A stretch of 64,000 nt of DNA from JANQNX01 sp965601665 (GCA_965601665.1 OZ271833.1:992001-1056000); one strand, 5' to 3'; shown: positions 33,852 through 43,509, counted from the first letter of the stretch. The notes: generated by a model from the letters alone, not told the origin. A program made the numbers and translations.

Positions 33852-34823
33852 TCAGCTAAACGAACGCTCCAGCAGGTCGAGGTCGATTGCACCGGCATGG
33901 AAGGTGTTGCCCGTTGTCAATGAACTGACCGCAACCCTGGCGGGGCTAAACAGCATCGGATCGATCTTGTAAAAGTCGTATTCGACGTCCTTGAAGATCT
34001 CGCCAAATGGCTTGCCATAATCTGACGAGGCACTGCTGGGCAATTGCTTTGCCAACTGCTCGGCTTCATCATCACTTGCTTCAACAAACAGGTGAATTTG
34101 CCCGGCAAACAGGATGGCATCGTTGGTACGGCTCATGGCCTTGAGGAAATCCTGCGATGGCGGACAAACAGGTGCGCTGCCGGCGCCGTCGATGATCTTC
34201 TCCAGTGGAAAATGCAACGCATGCGCCTTATGCAATGATGTTTCCAGGACGCGGGCAACAACCTGGATGGAACCTGCCAGGCTGGACGTTGGTGTCATGA
34301 TGATCGTTAACTGGTCGGCAGCGATACTGCAGCGCTCTGCAATCTTGTTCGCTATCTCTACCGGTGGCAGTTTATCGGCCTCGATAACAATACAGGCGCT
34401 GTCGGCTTTATCACGGTAACCCAGTTCATCATATAACTCCTCGTTACTGCCAATGGCCCGGGCGGGGCCGGAACCGAGCGCATTGAATGCCTCCTTGCCC
34501 TTGCCATGATTGAGACTCCAGCCTGCATACTGGCTGGCAAGGCAGGCAAGTACCGGATTGGTGCTGTGTACATCAAGGTGCCATGACCAGTTTTTAAAGT
34601 TGGTTGACGCGCGGAGTTTTACCGTACCCAGTCCGCCCATACAGATCTCACCGATGATGCGGCCGGCCTCCAGGCCACCGGCGTTATTGATACCGGCATC
34701 AATGATCCGGCTACCATTCGCCAACTGGCTGATGCCGAGGCGTAACGCATCCGCATTTTCAACCAGGTAGTTAACCAGCGGGGTGGTTAATGTGTTAATA
34801 CTCGGATTGCTCTTGTTTTCCAT
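33852..34823 (-). CDS. mch: methenyl-H4MPT cyclohydrolase
   Basis: Hydrolyses methenyl-H4MPT to formyl-H4MPT. 323 residues, standard length. Family signatures: SRIIDAGINNAGGLEAGRIIGEICMGGLG split across about residues 37-66, LGSGPARAIGSNEELYDELGYRD (about 118-140) and GAGSAPVCPPSQDFL. It lies between two ATP-grasp genes in the mptG-mtdB operon. The product goes to Ftr/FhcD, of which two versions are encoded downstream at 41761 and 48293. Confidence 0.96.
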   Translation of the reverse strand: MENKSNPSINTLTTPLVNYLVENADALRLGISQLANGSRIIDAGINNAGGLEAGRIIGEICMGGLGTVKLRASTNFKNWSWHLDVHSTNPVLACLASQYAGWSLNHGKGKEAFNALGSGPARAIGSNEELYDELGYRDKADSACIVIEADKLPPVEIANKIAERCSIAADQLTIIMTPTSSLAGSIQVVARVLETSLHKAHALHFPLEKIIDGAGSAPVCPPSQDFLKAMSRTNDAILFAGQIHLFVEASDDEAEQLAKQLPSSASSDYGKPFGEIFKDVEYDFYKIDPMLFSPARVAVSSLTTGNTFHAGAIDLDLLERSFS

Positions 34824-34865
34824 GTTGATTACTTGCCCTTCATCGTTTTTAAGAATTCTTTGCCG

Positions 34866-35972
34866 TTAAATTAATGCACATTCGAGGCTGCTTTTTAGCG
34901 CTTGCTTTCTTGCATCAAGTAACTGCTCCACGGCGGCTGTGGTCTCTGCTTCTGCGTGTATCGTACACACGGGATGGCCTTGTTCGATCCGGGTGCCTGG
35001 CCGAGGCTGGTCTCGCGTCCATACTGGCCATTGCTGTTTGGCATCGATCGTGAACGCGCCGGTGGCGTAGATTATCACATAGCCCCGATGCTGTTCACAG
35101 CGAGTGTAGCTGACCGGTGACTGCTCAAAACACGCCACATGCGCCGCAACAAGCGACTGTTCGCCTTCATGCAGTTCCAGTGTGGCCGGCGGGCGCGGAT
35201 TGATCTCAAGCAGGTGTACTTTTTCTTTGTCATCGACAATAAAGTCCAGTCCGCACAGTCCCGTTAACTGGCTGGCGCGCACAATGCTATCCAGGCATTG
35301 CTGGATATAAACCTGTATCTGCTCATTCGGCACCGTGCTGCATGCGCCTTTCAATAAAAACGGCTTGTTGCTGATCAAAGAGGTTTGCTGCAACACGTTA
35401 TAACCAATAGTGGTTTGTGTTTTACCGTCAGCAAGGAAGACTGCACTGTAAACACTTCCCGGTACGTAGTCCTGGTAATACGTATCTGATGCATTTATGC
35501 CGTGACCGGCATGCTCAACAACATGCTCTCCTCCCATGCCGCCAATGCGCTTGCGTAACAACCTTGCCTGATTATTAGTTGGCTGTTTGTATACCGGAAC
35601 GGCAGCGATACCCAGTTGTTCCAGCAAGGCAGCGAACTGAAACGGGTTGGTGAACTGCGCAAGTGTTGCAGGCGTGTTAACACAGTGTAGTACTGGCGAA
35701 GCCAATGATTGCAGTAGCAGGTGTTGTTGTTCTATTCCCGAGCCCGCAATGGCAATGGCTAATGGGTAACGTGCTTGCAGCTCGCTGAGTAGTGCATTCA
35801 GCTGTGCCAGGTTAAAGCCGCTGTCGCTATAATCACAGCGTTGTACCGTTACCGCGTTTACATCGGCATCGGCAAAGGCATCGATCACGTGCACCGTGTA
35901 ACCGGCTTTGTTTGCGCTCGCCGCTAATGCCCTGCCAGAGCGCGCTACAATGACACAATGCCGTTTAGCCAT
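34866..35972 (-). CDS. ATP-grasp protein between mtdB and mch
   Basis: A 368-residue ATP-grasp enzyme. The N-terminal domain reads IVARSGRALAASANKAGY; the core has a glycine-rich segment KRIGGMGGEHV and a metal site LDFIVDDKEKVHLLEINPRPPATLE. This corresponds to the gene usually found between mtdB and mch in methylotrophs (orfY type). It is thought to act in H4MPT synthesis, with substrate unknown. Spacing is 41 bases on both sides. It is the second of two ATP-grasp genes in this operon and the third in the H4MPT region. Confidence 0.8.
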   Translation of the reverse strand: MAKRHCVIVARSGRALAASANKAGYTVHVIDAFADADVNAVTVQRCDYSDSGFNLAQLNALLSELQARYPLAIAIAGSGIEQQHLLLQSLASPVLHCVNTPATLAQFTNPFQFAALLEQLGIAAVPVYKQPTNNQARLLRKRIGGMGGEHVVEHAGHGINASDTYYQDYVPGSVYSAVFLADGKTQTTIGYNVLQQTSLISNKPFLLKGACSTVPNEQIQVYIQQCLDSIVRASQLTGLCGLDFIVDDKEKVHLLEINPRPPATLELHEGEQSLVAAHVACFEQSPVSYTRCEQHRGYVIIYATGAFTIDAKQQWPVWTRDQPRPGTRIEQGHPVCTIHAEAETTAAVEQLLDARKQALKSSLECALI

Positions 35973-36013
35973 GTAACAGCGTAAGTGCCCGTAACAGGTT
36001 CAGCAACTAGTCG

Positions 36014-36931
36014 CTAGTCAAGCGGGGCAAATTCCCTGGCGACCTTGAACGATTCCTCGTGCTCCAGGTAAACCACGCTGTCCGGATCTTTCATCATTTC
36101 AAACAGCCGGTTGTGCACCTTGTATTTCACGTCGCCAATGGCCAACGCGCCAAGACCCAATGCCTTGTTGGGTGTAAAGTCCAGTTCCTTGCCCATATCA
36201 AACACGTCAATGCCTTCAATACCCAGTGGCGGCACCGCATTAACATCAGCCGCAATACTCAGCTTCTCCGCCACGGCCAGTTGCTGTTTCGATAACACTT
36301 GTATGCCGGCCTTGGCAGCGCCAATCACCACGTCGGTCTTGCGCATGAAATCCAGCACCTCTTCCTCGGTACCGCTACCCTCACCGTACATTTCGATATT
36401 GAAACGGTTGTTGTACTCGGAAACGAATTCTGTCGCCACGCGCGCGCCACGTCGACTGGTAAGGTAAACCTCGGCGCCACAGCCGGCGGCAAGAATACCG
36501 GCACAGACACCAACAGGTCCGGTGCCACCGATAATATCGACGCGCCTGCCCTTTAAATCGGAACCTGTTTTTTGTTTGAATTTTGCCTCGACGCAGGCCA
36601 TCAACGCGGCCGCGGTCGTAATTGCGCCACTGGGATCAGCAAACACGGAGATTTCAAACGGTGGCACCATGGCTGAGCGGGCTCGCTTTAACATATCGAT
36701 TGCCAACCCAAACTCCCGACCACCAATAAAAATACCGGTACGCTTTACCCCTTTTTTACCACGGGAAAAGATCGTATCTTGCGTTAAGGCGTGAATATCC
36801 TCCAGTGCCACTTCACTGTATGGAATGACACCATCAAAATCCGCCTCGTAGGCCATGTTGACATCGAACGGGCTGACATTTTTTGTCGGGTTAAACATGT
36901 GTAATAAATAAGGGTCTTCTCTATCGCTCAT
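36014..36931 (-). CDS. mtdB: NAD(P)-dependent methylene-H4MPT dehydrogenase
   Basis: Oxidises methylene-H4MPT to methenyl-H4MPT with NAD or NADP. 305 residues. The dinucleotide fold is GRRVDIIGGTGPVGVCAGILAA (about residues 127-148); other signatures are IFIGGREFGLAIDML and DVNAVPPLGIEGID. H4MPT-type residues and location next to mptG and mch separate it from the folate-linked MtdA. The ATG overlaps the mptG stop by four bases. Confidence 0.95.
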   Translation of the reverse strand: MSDREDPYLLHMFNPTKNVSPFDVNMAYEADFDGVIPYSEVALEDIHALTQDTIFSRGKKGVKRTGIFIGGREFGLAIDMLKRARSAMVPPFEISVFADPSGAITTAAALMACVEAKFKQKTGSDLKGRRVDIIGGTGPVGVCAGILAAGCGAEVYLTSRRGARVATEFVSEYNNRFNIEMYGEGSGTEEEVLDFMRKTDVVIGAAKAGIQVLSKQQLAVAEKLSIAADVNAVPPLGIEGIDVFDMGKELDFTPNKALGLGALAIGDVKYKVHNRLFEMMKDPDSVVYLEHEESFKVAREFAPLD

Positions 36932-37983
36932 AGTTTTCCTGGTTGCGTCATTACTTGTATATTGTTGTTGTTATCGGTCTGCACCTGTTCTATCTGAGGG
37001 CGGGTATCACTATCGGTTATACTGGCCGGATCGTTGGCCGGCGCGGTTAACATGAAAGATAACCTCGGTTCATGTTGCCAGGTCGCTCGAATTTTTTTCA
37101 GGGCCTGAAAGGCGCCGGTTTCATCCGGGAAAAAGGCAAAGCCTGTTGGTCCCCATGAACTCTGGCCAGTACCGGTCGCACCCTGGTCCTGCAAATCATC
37201 CAGTACCGACGCGAGAAAAGGTGACGTAAAACGACCACCTTGCACCTGGGCAAAGTAATCACCAATGATTGCCTGGATACGCGTAATCGCATCACCGAAC
37301 TTTTCGCAATCATCTTCGGCTATGGCCGGCAGTACCTGCATGATGGCAAGCCGGCAAAGCAAACCGGCCAGGTTTTCATCCAGTGGTGGCAAGGTGTTAA
37401 AAGCACGGCGCTCCGGTGCCCCGTTAATGCCTTCAACGGCATCGTCAAACACCAGCACGATGCGCCAGTGTTCCGGGACCCGGGTCTGACAGATAACAGG
37501 GGGGACTTCTGTTTTTCCGCCGCGGCCCGCATCGATGATAAAACCGCCATGTTTAAACGTACCAATACCAATCCCTGAACGTGCGCCGCGGTGCAACATC
37601 AGGGCTTGTTTCGCCGCATCGGGTTGTAAACCGTATAACCGCGCAATTGCGGATGCGACAGCCAATGACAATTGCGTGCCCGAACCCAGCCCTGCATGCG
37701 CGGGAATAGCGTTTAGCAGTTCAATACGCACCCCGCCATCAATGCCATGATGCGAGAGTACCTGTTCTGCCAGTTCTGCCGTACGCTCGGCACCCGGCCC
37801 GGATACATCAATATCATCGGCGTAGTTTGCAATCAGCGTCGTATTAATGTGTTTGATGGCGAGCCCAAGGCTGCCAAATTTACGCTCCAGTCCTCCATGC
37901 AGATCAAGAAACCCGAGGTGCAGGCGCGCTGCTGCCTGCACCGAGACAAATTTTCTGCGTGTTGAGTCAGGCGAATTGTTCAT
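36928..37983 (-). CDS. mptG: beta-ribofuranosylaminobenzene 5'-phosphate synthase
   Basis: Joins p-aminobenzoate (or its hydroxybenzoate analogue) with PRPP, the committing step of H4MPT synthesis. GHMP-kinase fold: AAARLHLGFLDLHGG (about 18-32), PAHAGLGSGTQLSLAVASA (about 94-112), and GQSSWGPTGFAFF near the C-terminus. The start at 37983 (MNNSPDS) gives 351 residues; an ATG five codons upstream is possible. First gene of the H4MPT operon, divergent from fwdD with about 220 bp between. The C-terminal ~40 residues are polar and low-complexity, which looks like a local extension. Confidence 0.93.
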   Translation of the reverse strand: MNNSPDSTRRKFVSVQAAARLHLGFLDLHGGLERKFGSLGLAIKHINTTLIANYADDIDVSGPGAERTAELAEQVLSHHGIDGGVRIELLNAIPAHAGLGSGTQLSLAVASAIARLYGLQPDAAKQALMLHRGARSGIGIGTFKHGGFIIDAGRGGKTEVPPVICQTRVPEHWRIVLVFDDAVEGINGAPERRAFNTLPPLDENLAGLLCRLAIMQVLPAIAEDDCEKFGDAITRIQAIIGDYFAQVQGGRFTSPFLASVLDDLQDQGATGTGQSSWGPTGFAFFPDETGAFQALKKIRATWQHEPRLSFMLTAPANDPASITDSDTRPQIEQVQTDNNNNIQVMTQPGKL

Positions 37984-38083
37984 CCGGGTACCACACATGT
38001 ATTCAGTTGCAATGCAATATAACAGAAACGGAATCGATATGTCTGGATTCGACCCTTATGTATGCGAGCTTACACGGTCATGT

Positions 38084-38113
38084 TTGTTCTTGGGCAAGCG
38101 ACAGGACTATAAT
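38084..38113 (+). promoter_or_regulatory. predicted promoter of the fwd operon
   Basis: TTGTTC (38084-38089), 18-bp spacer, perfect TATAAT (38108-38113). It would give a leader of about 85 nt before the fwdD ATG. It lies in the intergenic region shared with divergent mptG. Confidence 0.55.
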
Positions 38114-38205
38114 AGAAGCAGAATAGATACAGGTAGATAGGTCAAGATTTGCAGGCCAATTCAAGAGGCAGTATTTTATGCTGTACATGCAATGGAGAAG
38201 TGTTG

Positions 38206-38541
38206 ATGAAAATGATTTTAATACCCGGGCGTTCTGCAAAACAGGGAACAACACTGAACCAGGGCAAACTAAAAGAAGAGTACCTTGCCGTGACATCAAC
38301 ACTGGAAATGAATCCTGATGATATGCGCAAGTTGAAACTGGAAGACGGTGATTCGGTCAGATTGAAAAACGAGGTTGGTGAAACGGTTGTGAAATGCATC
38401 GCCAAGAAACCTGAAGACCTGCCAGCGGGGACACTTTTTATTCCGTATGGACCGCCTTCAAGCCAGTTAATGGAAAGTGACACTGCTGGCAGCGGCATGC
38501 CGCTTTCCAAACATATGGAAGTTGAAATTGAAAAAGTCTGA
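38206..38541 (+). CDS. fwdD: formylmethanofuran dehydrogenase subunit D (molybdopterin-binding)
   Basis: A 111-residue protein matching FwdD/FmdD: GRSAKQGTTLNQGKLKEEY, then LEMNPDDMRKLKLEDGDSVRL and the end IPYGPPSSQLMESDTAGSGMP. In archaea this subunit completes the bis-molybdopterin cofactor site with FwdB. The hydrolytic Fhc complex of methylotrophs (FhcA-D) has no such subunit, so its presence points to a real redox enzyme. ATG 38206 follows GGAG by eight bases; a longer upstream frame from 38149 lacks a ribosome-binding site. First gene of fwdD-B-A-ftr-C. Confidence 0.9.
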   Translation: MKMILIPGRSAKQGTTLNQGKLKEEYLAVTSTLEMNPDDMRKLKLEDGDSVRLKNEVGETVVKCIAKKPEDLPAGTLFIPYGPPSSQLMESDTAGSGMPLSKHMEVEIEKV

Positions 38542-38576
38542 ATGCGACTTTATTAAAAGAATGTAGAGGTGGAGTG

Positions 38577-39947
38577 ATGGGCGAAAACGACAACATCAAG
38601 ATTGTAGAAAACGCGACCTGTACGTTCTGTGGTTGCGTTTGTGATGATATGCATTTGCATGTCGACGTCGAAGCTAAAAAAATAGTCAAAGCCAAAAACG
38701 CCTGCGTACTTGGTCGCGCCTGGTTTGCCGAACATACGATTGAAGATGCGCCTGCCGCGATGATTGATGGCAAGGAAGTCAGCGTCGAGGAAGCCATCGA
38801 AGAGGCTGCGCAGACGTTAACCAACGCCCGCTTCCCGATTACCTATGGCCTGAGTGATACAACCTGCGAAGCGCAGCGCCAGGCAGTCGCTATATCGGAT
38901 ATCATTCGTGGCAATATTGATACCACAACCTCCGTCTGTCACGGGCCTTCCGGTCTCGCGTTCCAGGGCGTGGGGGAAAGCACCAGCACGCTGGGCGAAG
39001 TAAAAAATCGTGCCGACCTGGTGATCTACTGGGGCGGCAACCCGGCCGAATCACATCCCCGACATTTTGGACGCTATGCCGTTACACCTAAGGGCATGTT
39101 CACACCCGGTGGCAAGAAGGACCGCACGGTGGTACTGGTTGATGTCAGAAAAACCAAGAGCGCGCCCGTCGCCGATATTTTTATCCAGCCAAAACCTGGT
39201 AAAGACTTTGAGTTGCTATGGGCGCTAAGGGCACTGGTTAAAGGCAAGACACTATCCAGCGATATCGAACAGGAAACCGGTGTGCCGCTTGCCACGCTGA
39301 CCGATCTCACCGAGAAAATGAAAAACTGCCGTTTTGGCGTCCTGTTCTTTGGTATGGGACTGACGATGACGCGCGGCCGTCATTTTAATTCGGGTGCACT
39401 GTTGGCACTGGCCACTGATTTGAATGAATACACGCACTTTGTTGCCAAACCGGTTCGTGGACACGGCAACGTCACCGGTGCCGATAATGTGGTGTCATGG
39501 CAAACAGGTTACCCATTCGGTGTTAATTTCAGTCGCGGCTTTCCTCGCTTCAACCCGGGTGAATTCACTACCGTTGACACATTGTCGAATGGTCATGCAG
39601 ACGCGGCGATGATTATTGCCAGTGACCCGGCATCGAATTTTCCCAGGCGTGCTATTGAACACCTGAAAAAAATCCCGGTAGTTGTGCTCGATACCAAGAG
39701 TACGGAAACCACCAAAGATGCCCACGTTGCTTTTCGCACGTCGACTTATGGCATCAATACATCCGGCACCGTTTACCGCATGGATGATGTGCCTATCAGC
39801 CTGCGACCGGCGTTTGAGTCGCCTTTTCCGGATGATGAAACCATCCTTACCGGAATTAAAAAACGTGTCAGGGAATTAATGCTGGCTAAACATCAGGCAC
39901 ATGGTGCCAGCGGTGAAGCCAAGGTAGCTTCACCCAATATGGTTTGA
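38577..39947 (+). CDS. fwdB: formylmethanofuran dehydrogenase catalytic subunit B with intact active-site cysteine
   Basis: A 456-residue FwdB. [4Fe-4S] ligands are C15-x2-C18-x3-C22 and C43 (TCTFCGCVCDD, KNACVLG). The archaeal metal-ligand motif is kept: SVCHGPS with C121, followed by GEVKNRADLVIYWGGNPAESHPRH, nearly as in methanogens. In archaea this subunit oxidises formate formed from formyl-methanofuran, or reduces CO2, at tungsten or molybdenum. All visible cofactor residues are present, unlike the paralogue at 45352. A 164-bp gap separates it from fwdA. Whether W or Mo is used, and the physiological direction, cannot be read from the sequence. Confidence 0.9.
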   Translation: MGENDNIKIVENATCTFCGCVCDDMHLHVDVEAKKIVKAKNACVLGRAWFAEHTIEDAPAAMIDGKEVSVEEAIEEAAQTLTNARFPITYGLSDTTCEAQRQAVAISDIIRGNIDTTTSVCHGPSGLAFQGVGESTSTLGEVKNRADLVIYWGGNPAESHPRHFGRYAVTPKGMFTPGGKKDRTVVLVDVRKTKSAPVADIFIQPKPGKDFELLWALRALVKGKTLSSDIEQETGVPLATLTDLTEKMKNCRFGVLFFGMGLTMTRGRHFNSGALLALATDLNEYTHFVAKPVRGHGNVTGADNVVSWQTGYPFGVNFSRGFPRFNPGEFTTVDTLSNGHADAAMIIASDPASNFPRRAIEHLKKIPVVVLDTKSTETTKDAHVAFRTSTYGINTSGTVYRMDDVPISLRPAFESPFPDDETILTGIKKRVRELMLAKHQAHGASGEAKVASPNMV

Positions 39948-40111
39948 TAATTTCAGGACTTAACTAAGTTCACATTGAGACTATTTACGAGAATTACAAA
40001 CTAAACAAAAACAGCAGATGAACCTGCGGTTTCTGGTTAGAAAAGTCAATAAACACTTGTCGTAAAATTACTCATAAAAATATAACAATAATTATTTTTT
40101 AGGAGTATTTG

Positions 40112-41764
40112 ATGGCAACGGCGTTGCGCATCGTCAATGGACGGGTATATGACCCGGCCAATGGCATAGATGGCGAAATAAAAGAACTTTGCATTGAGCA
40201 TGGCAGGATTGTTGAATCAGTAGCCGAGGATGCGACTGTCATTGATGCCAAAGGGATGGTGATCATGCCCGGCGGTGTCGACATTCATTGTCATATTGCC
40301 GGACCCAAGGTCAACATTGCACGCAAGCTGCAACCCGAAGACCATCGCCATGATGTGCACCCGGCCACTCCGTTTACCCGTTCGGGCAGCGGCGGCACTG
40401 TGCCTTCAACGTTTGCTACCGGCTATCGCTATGCCACGCTTGGCTACACCACGGCCATGGAAGCCGCCGTTACACCTATCGGAGCCCGACACGCGCTGGA
40501 AGAACTGGATGATACACCCATTATCGACAAGGGCTTTTACGTGTTACTGGCCAACAATATCTTCCTGCAGCAGTTACTCAAGGAAAAACGCCATGAAGAA
40601 TTCGACCAGGCCGTCGCCTGGTGGATCAATGCGACCAAGGGCTACACGGTTAAACTCGTCAACCCCGGTGGTGATGAACCGTGGAAAGGAAAGCGGAACT
40701 CAAACGTCTCCGATATTGATGAAGAGTCCGAAGGTGGCCTGCTGACGCCACGGAAAATCATCGAGGCCTTTATCAGGAGCGTTAACAAGCAGGGCTTTCC
40801 ACATCCCACGCATATCCATTGTAATAATCTTGGTCACAGCGGTAATTACATTACAACACTGGAGACCATGAAAACGGCCGGCGACCTGCGCGCGCATATC
40901 GCCCATATCCAGTTTCATAGCTATGGTGGCGAACCGGGACTGAACCCGGATTCGAAAGCCACCGAGATCATCGACTACATCAATATCAACGACAACATCA
41001 CCTGCGATGTTGGACAGGTGATGTTTGGTAAATCAACAATGATGACCGCTGATGCGCCGCTGGCCTATGTGTTAAAAGGCCACAGCAAGGGAAAATGGGT
41101 CAACGCCGACACGGAATGCGAAAGTGGCTGCGGCATTGTGCCCTTTACTTACCAGGAACACGTGTACATGCATACGTTGCAATGGGCTATTGGCCTTGAA
41201 TTGTTTTTGCATTCGAAAGACCCGTGGCGTGTCATGTTATCTACCGACCATCCTAACGGCGGCTCTTTCCAGAGTTATCCAAAACTGATCAAGCTGTTAA
41301 TGGATAAAGGCTTCCGTCGCGAGGAAATGAAACGCGTTAACCAGAAGGCGATCAAAAACACAACGCTACCCGAACTGGAACGCGAATATACGTTGAATGA
41401 AATCGCAATTATCACCCGCGCCGCGCCGGCACGCGCACTCGGCCTGACGCATAAAGGCCAACTTGGTATAGGCGCTGATGCTGACATAACGATTTACGAT
41501 GACATGGACGACAAGGAATTAATGTTTAACGCTCCGCGTTTTGTTATCAAGTCCGGGCATTTGATCATTGAAAACCACGAGTTCAAGATGGATTTCACCG
41601 GTCGCCTGCTGCACATTGCACCTGAGTATGACGACAAGATAGAAGAATCAGTCAGGCCTTTCTTTGAAGATTACTATTCCATTGAGTTTGCCAACTACGC
41701 GGTTAACGACAGTTACCTGCACGATCATGAGGTTATTGCTGTCGGTGAACAGCGGTCATCATGA
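40112..41764 (+). CDS. fwdA: formylmethanofuran dehydrogenase/hydrolase subunit A (metal amidohydrolase), first copy
   Basis: A 550-residue amidohydrolase that interconverts formyl-methanofuran and formate plus methanofuran at a two-metal site. H59 and H61 (VDIHCH) are ligands; the probable carboxylated lysine is in TKGYTVKLVNPGG; His ligands follow in THIHCNN and HIQFHS; the catalytic Asp is in STDHPNGG. AGGAG lies six bases before the ATG at 40112. Formate made here is thought to pass by a tunnel to FwdB. The stop overlaps the ftr start (ATGA). Confidence 0.95.
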   Translation: MATALRIVNGRVYDPANGIDGEIKELCIEHGRIVESVAEDATVIDAKGMVIMPGGVDIHCHIAGPKVNIARKLQPEDHRHDVHPATPFTRSGSGGTVPSTFATGYRYATLGYTTAMEAAVTPIGARHALEELDDTPIIDKGFYVLLANNIFLQQLLKEKRHEEFDQAVAWWINATKGYTVKLVNPGGDEPWKGKRNSNVSDIDEESEGGLLTPRKIIEAFIRSVNKQGFPHPTHIHCNNLGHSGNYITTLETMKTAGDLRAHIAHIQFHSYGGEPGLNPDSKATEIIDYININDNITCDVGQVMFGKSTMMTADAPLAYVLKGHSKGKWVNADTECESGCGIVPFTYQEHVYMHTLQWAIGLELFLHSKDPWRVMLSTDHPNGGSFQSYPKLIKLLMDKGFRREEMKRVNQKAIKNTTLPELEREYTLNEIAIITRAAPARALGLTHKGQLGIGADADITIYDDMDDKELMFNAPRFVIKSGHLIIENHEFKMDFTGRLLHIAPEYDDKIEESVRPFFEDYYSIEFANYAVNDSYLHDHEVIAVGEQRSS

Positions 41765-42657
41765 AAATTAAATCTACAGAGGTCGTTAATACATTCGCTG
41801 AAGCGTTCAAGATGTATGCAACACGCTTCATCATTACCGCTGAAACCAGACAATGGGCCATGGCAGCAGCACAATCGGTTACCGGTTTTGCTACATCGGT
41901 AATCGGCTGTCGGTGCGAGGCAGGCATTGAGCACGAAATGGCTGCAGAAGATAGTCCTGACGGCAGGCCAGGGGTAAGCGTGCTGCTGTTCACAATGGAT
42001 GCCGAGAGTATTCAAAATCGACTTATCGAACGCATTGGACAATGTGTCATGACCTGTCCATCCACGGCCTGTTATAGCGGTTTGCATGATGGCACTGCGG
42101 TCAGTGTGGGCGGCCAGTTACGCTATTTTGGCGATGGGTTTCAAATCAGCAAGGTGCTGAATGAACAGCGTCTGTGGCGGATACCCGTGATGGACGGCGA
42201 GTTTCTTGTTGATGACAAGTTTTATGTCCAGGAAGCGGTAGGCGGCGGTAACCTGTTGCTGCTGGGGAAAAACCAGAAAACCACGCTGCGCGCCGCGGCA
42301 ACCGCGGTCAAGGCCATGCAGACATTACCGGACATTATTCTTCCTTTCCCTAATGGCGTTGTCAGGAGCGGCAGTAAGGTTGGCTCGCGTTACAAGTCGT
42401 TGATCGCATCGACTAACGATGCGTATTGCCCAACGCTTCGCAGCATGAGTAAACAAACGGCACTGGACGAGGACATAAACTGCGTGTTGGAAATAGTGAT
42501 CGACGGCCTCAGTCTGGCTGCAGTCGAAGAAGCCATGCGGGTCGGTATGCAGGCTGCAGCAAAACCAGGCATCAGGCAACTGTCAGCAGGTAACTACGGG
42601 GGTGGTCTCGGACAGTACCAGATACACCTGCTACCACTACTGGAGGCAAAGGGTTAG
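41761..42657 (+). CDS. ftr: formyl-methanofuran:H4MPT formyltransferase, first copy
   Basis: Moves the formyl group between H4MPT and methanofuran. 298 residues. Conserved pieces: EVVNTFAEAFKMYATRFIITA, LRYFGDGFQ, WRIPVMDGEF, AVGGGNLLLLGK and GSKVGSRYKSLIASTNDAYCPTL. This copy differs from FhcD at 48293 at many positions (for example an extra cysteine-rich MTCPSTACYSG). Overlaps fwdA by four bases and ends two bases before fwdC. Confidence 0.95.
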   Translation: MKIKSTEVVNTFAEAFKMYATRFIITAETRQWAMAAAQSVTGFATSVIGCRCEAGIEHEMAAEDSPDGRPGVSVLLFTMDAESIQNRLIERIGQCVMTCPSTACYSGLHDGTAVSVGGQLRYFGDGFQISKVLNEQRLWRIPVMDGEFLVDDKFYVQEAVGGGNLLLLGKNQKTTLRAAATAVKAMQTLPDIILPFPNGVVRSGSKVGSRYKSLIASTNDAYCPTLRSMSKQTALDEDINCVLEIVIDGLSLAAVEEAMRVGMQAAAKPGIRQLSAGNYGGGLGQYQIHLLPLLEAKG

Positions 42658-42659
42658 CC

Positions 42660-43472
42660 ATGCCGTTAACGCTCAAATTACATACGCAACCGGAAGTACC
42701 AATGGAAGCCGATTGTATATGTCCTGACAAGATGCGTTCTCTCAGTCTTGAGGATGTACAGCGACTGGTCGTGTTCCATGGCAACCGTGTACAGAAACTG
42801 GCTGACTTCTTCACATGTAGTGGAGATGTCGATGGTGAAATTCGCATCGAAGGCGATCTGGAACATGTCAAACATGTCGGGGCTACCATGTCACGCGGGG
42901 CTATCCATGTAGATGGAAACATAGGTTTGCATACCGGTGCCGCGATGAGCGGTGGAGAAATCGTAATCGAGGGTGACGCCGGAGACTGGCTGGGGCCTGA
43001 AATGCTGGGCGGCAGGATCACAGTGAAGGGCAATGCCGGTCATCTCGTTGGCAGCGGTTACCGCGGCAGCACCGCAGGCATGCAGGGGGGCGAGATTATC
43101 GTGCATGGCAATGTAAAAAACGAAACCGGTCACTGCATGCGCCGGGGTCTTATTGCCGTTGGCGGCAACGCCGGTGATTTTACCGGTGTGAATATGCTCG
43201 CTGGCACCATCATTGTCTGCGGCGAACTCGGCATACGCACTGGCGCGGGCATGAAACGCGGTTCTATCATCAGTTTGAAACAGGCCGATATGCTACCTAC
43301 ATTCAGTCGCGCCTGCCTGTATAGCCCTGTATTCCTGAAACACTATTTTCATCACCTGCAAACATCAGGATTAACCATTGACAGCAATGTCATGGATGGC
43401 CAATTTGAACGCTGGTGTGGTGACTCCGTTGAATTAAATCGCGGAGAAATTTTGTTGTACTCGGGGAAATAA
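42660..43472 (+). CDS. fwdC: formylmethanofuran dehydrogenase subunit C (beta-helix), first copy
   Basis: A 270-residue right-handed beta-helix built from glycine repeats (GATMSRGAIHVDGNIG, GAAMSGGEIVIEGDAG, GGRITVKGNAG and so on), homologous to the C-terminal domain of glutamate synthase. It scaffolds subunits A and D in Fwd/Fhc complexes. The N- and C-terminal caps differ from the copy at 49186. Ends 37 bases before the ferredoxin gene, so the electron carrier is part of the same operon. Confidence 0.95.
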   Translation: MPLTLKLHTQPEVPMEADCICPDKMRSLSLEDVQRLVVFHGNRVQKLADFFTCSGDVDGEIRIEGDLEHVKHVGATMSRGAIHVDGNIGLHTGAAMSGGEIVIEGDAGDWLGPEMLGGRITVKGNAGHLVGSGYRGSTAGMQGGEIIVHGNVKNETGHCMRRGLIAVGGNAGDFTGVNMLAGTIIVCGELGIRTGAGMKRGSIISLKQADMLPTFSRACLYSPVFLKHYFHHLQTSGLTIDSNVMDGQFERWCGDSVELNRGEILLYSGK

Positions 43473-43509
43473 TTACTAGCCAACTCGCCCAGAGGCGAAG
43501 GAGGAAGCA

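Noticed and set aside
38149..38205. Upstream extension of fwdD from an earlier ATG
   Set aside because: The added residues (Cys-rich, no homology to FwdD) lack a ribosome-binding site, whereas ATG 38206 has GGAG at the right distance.
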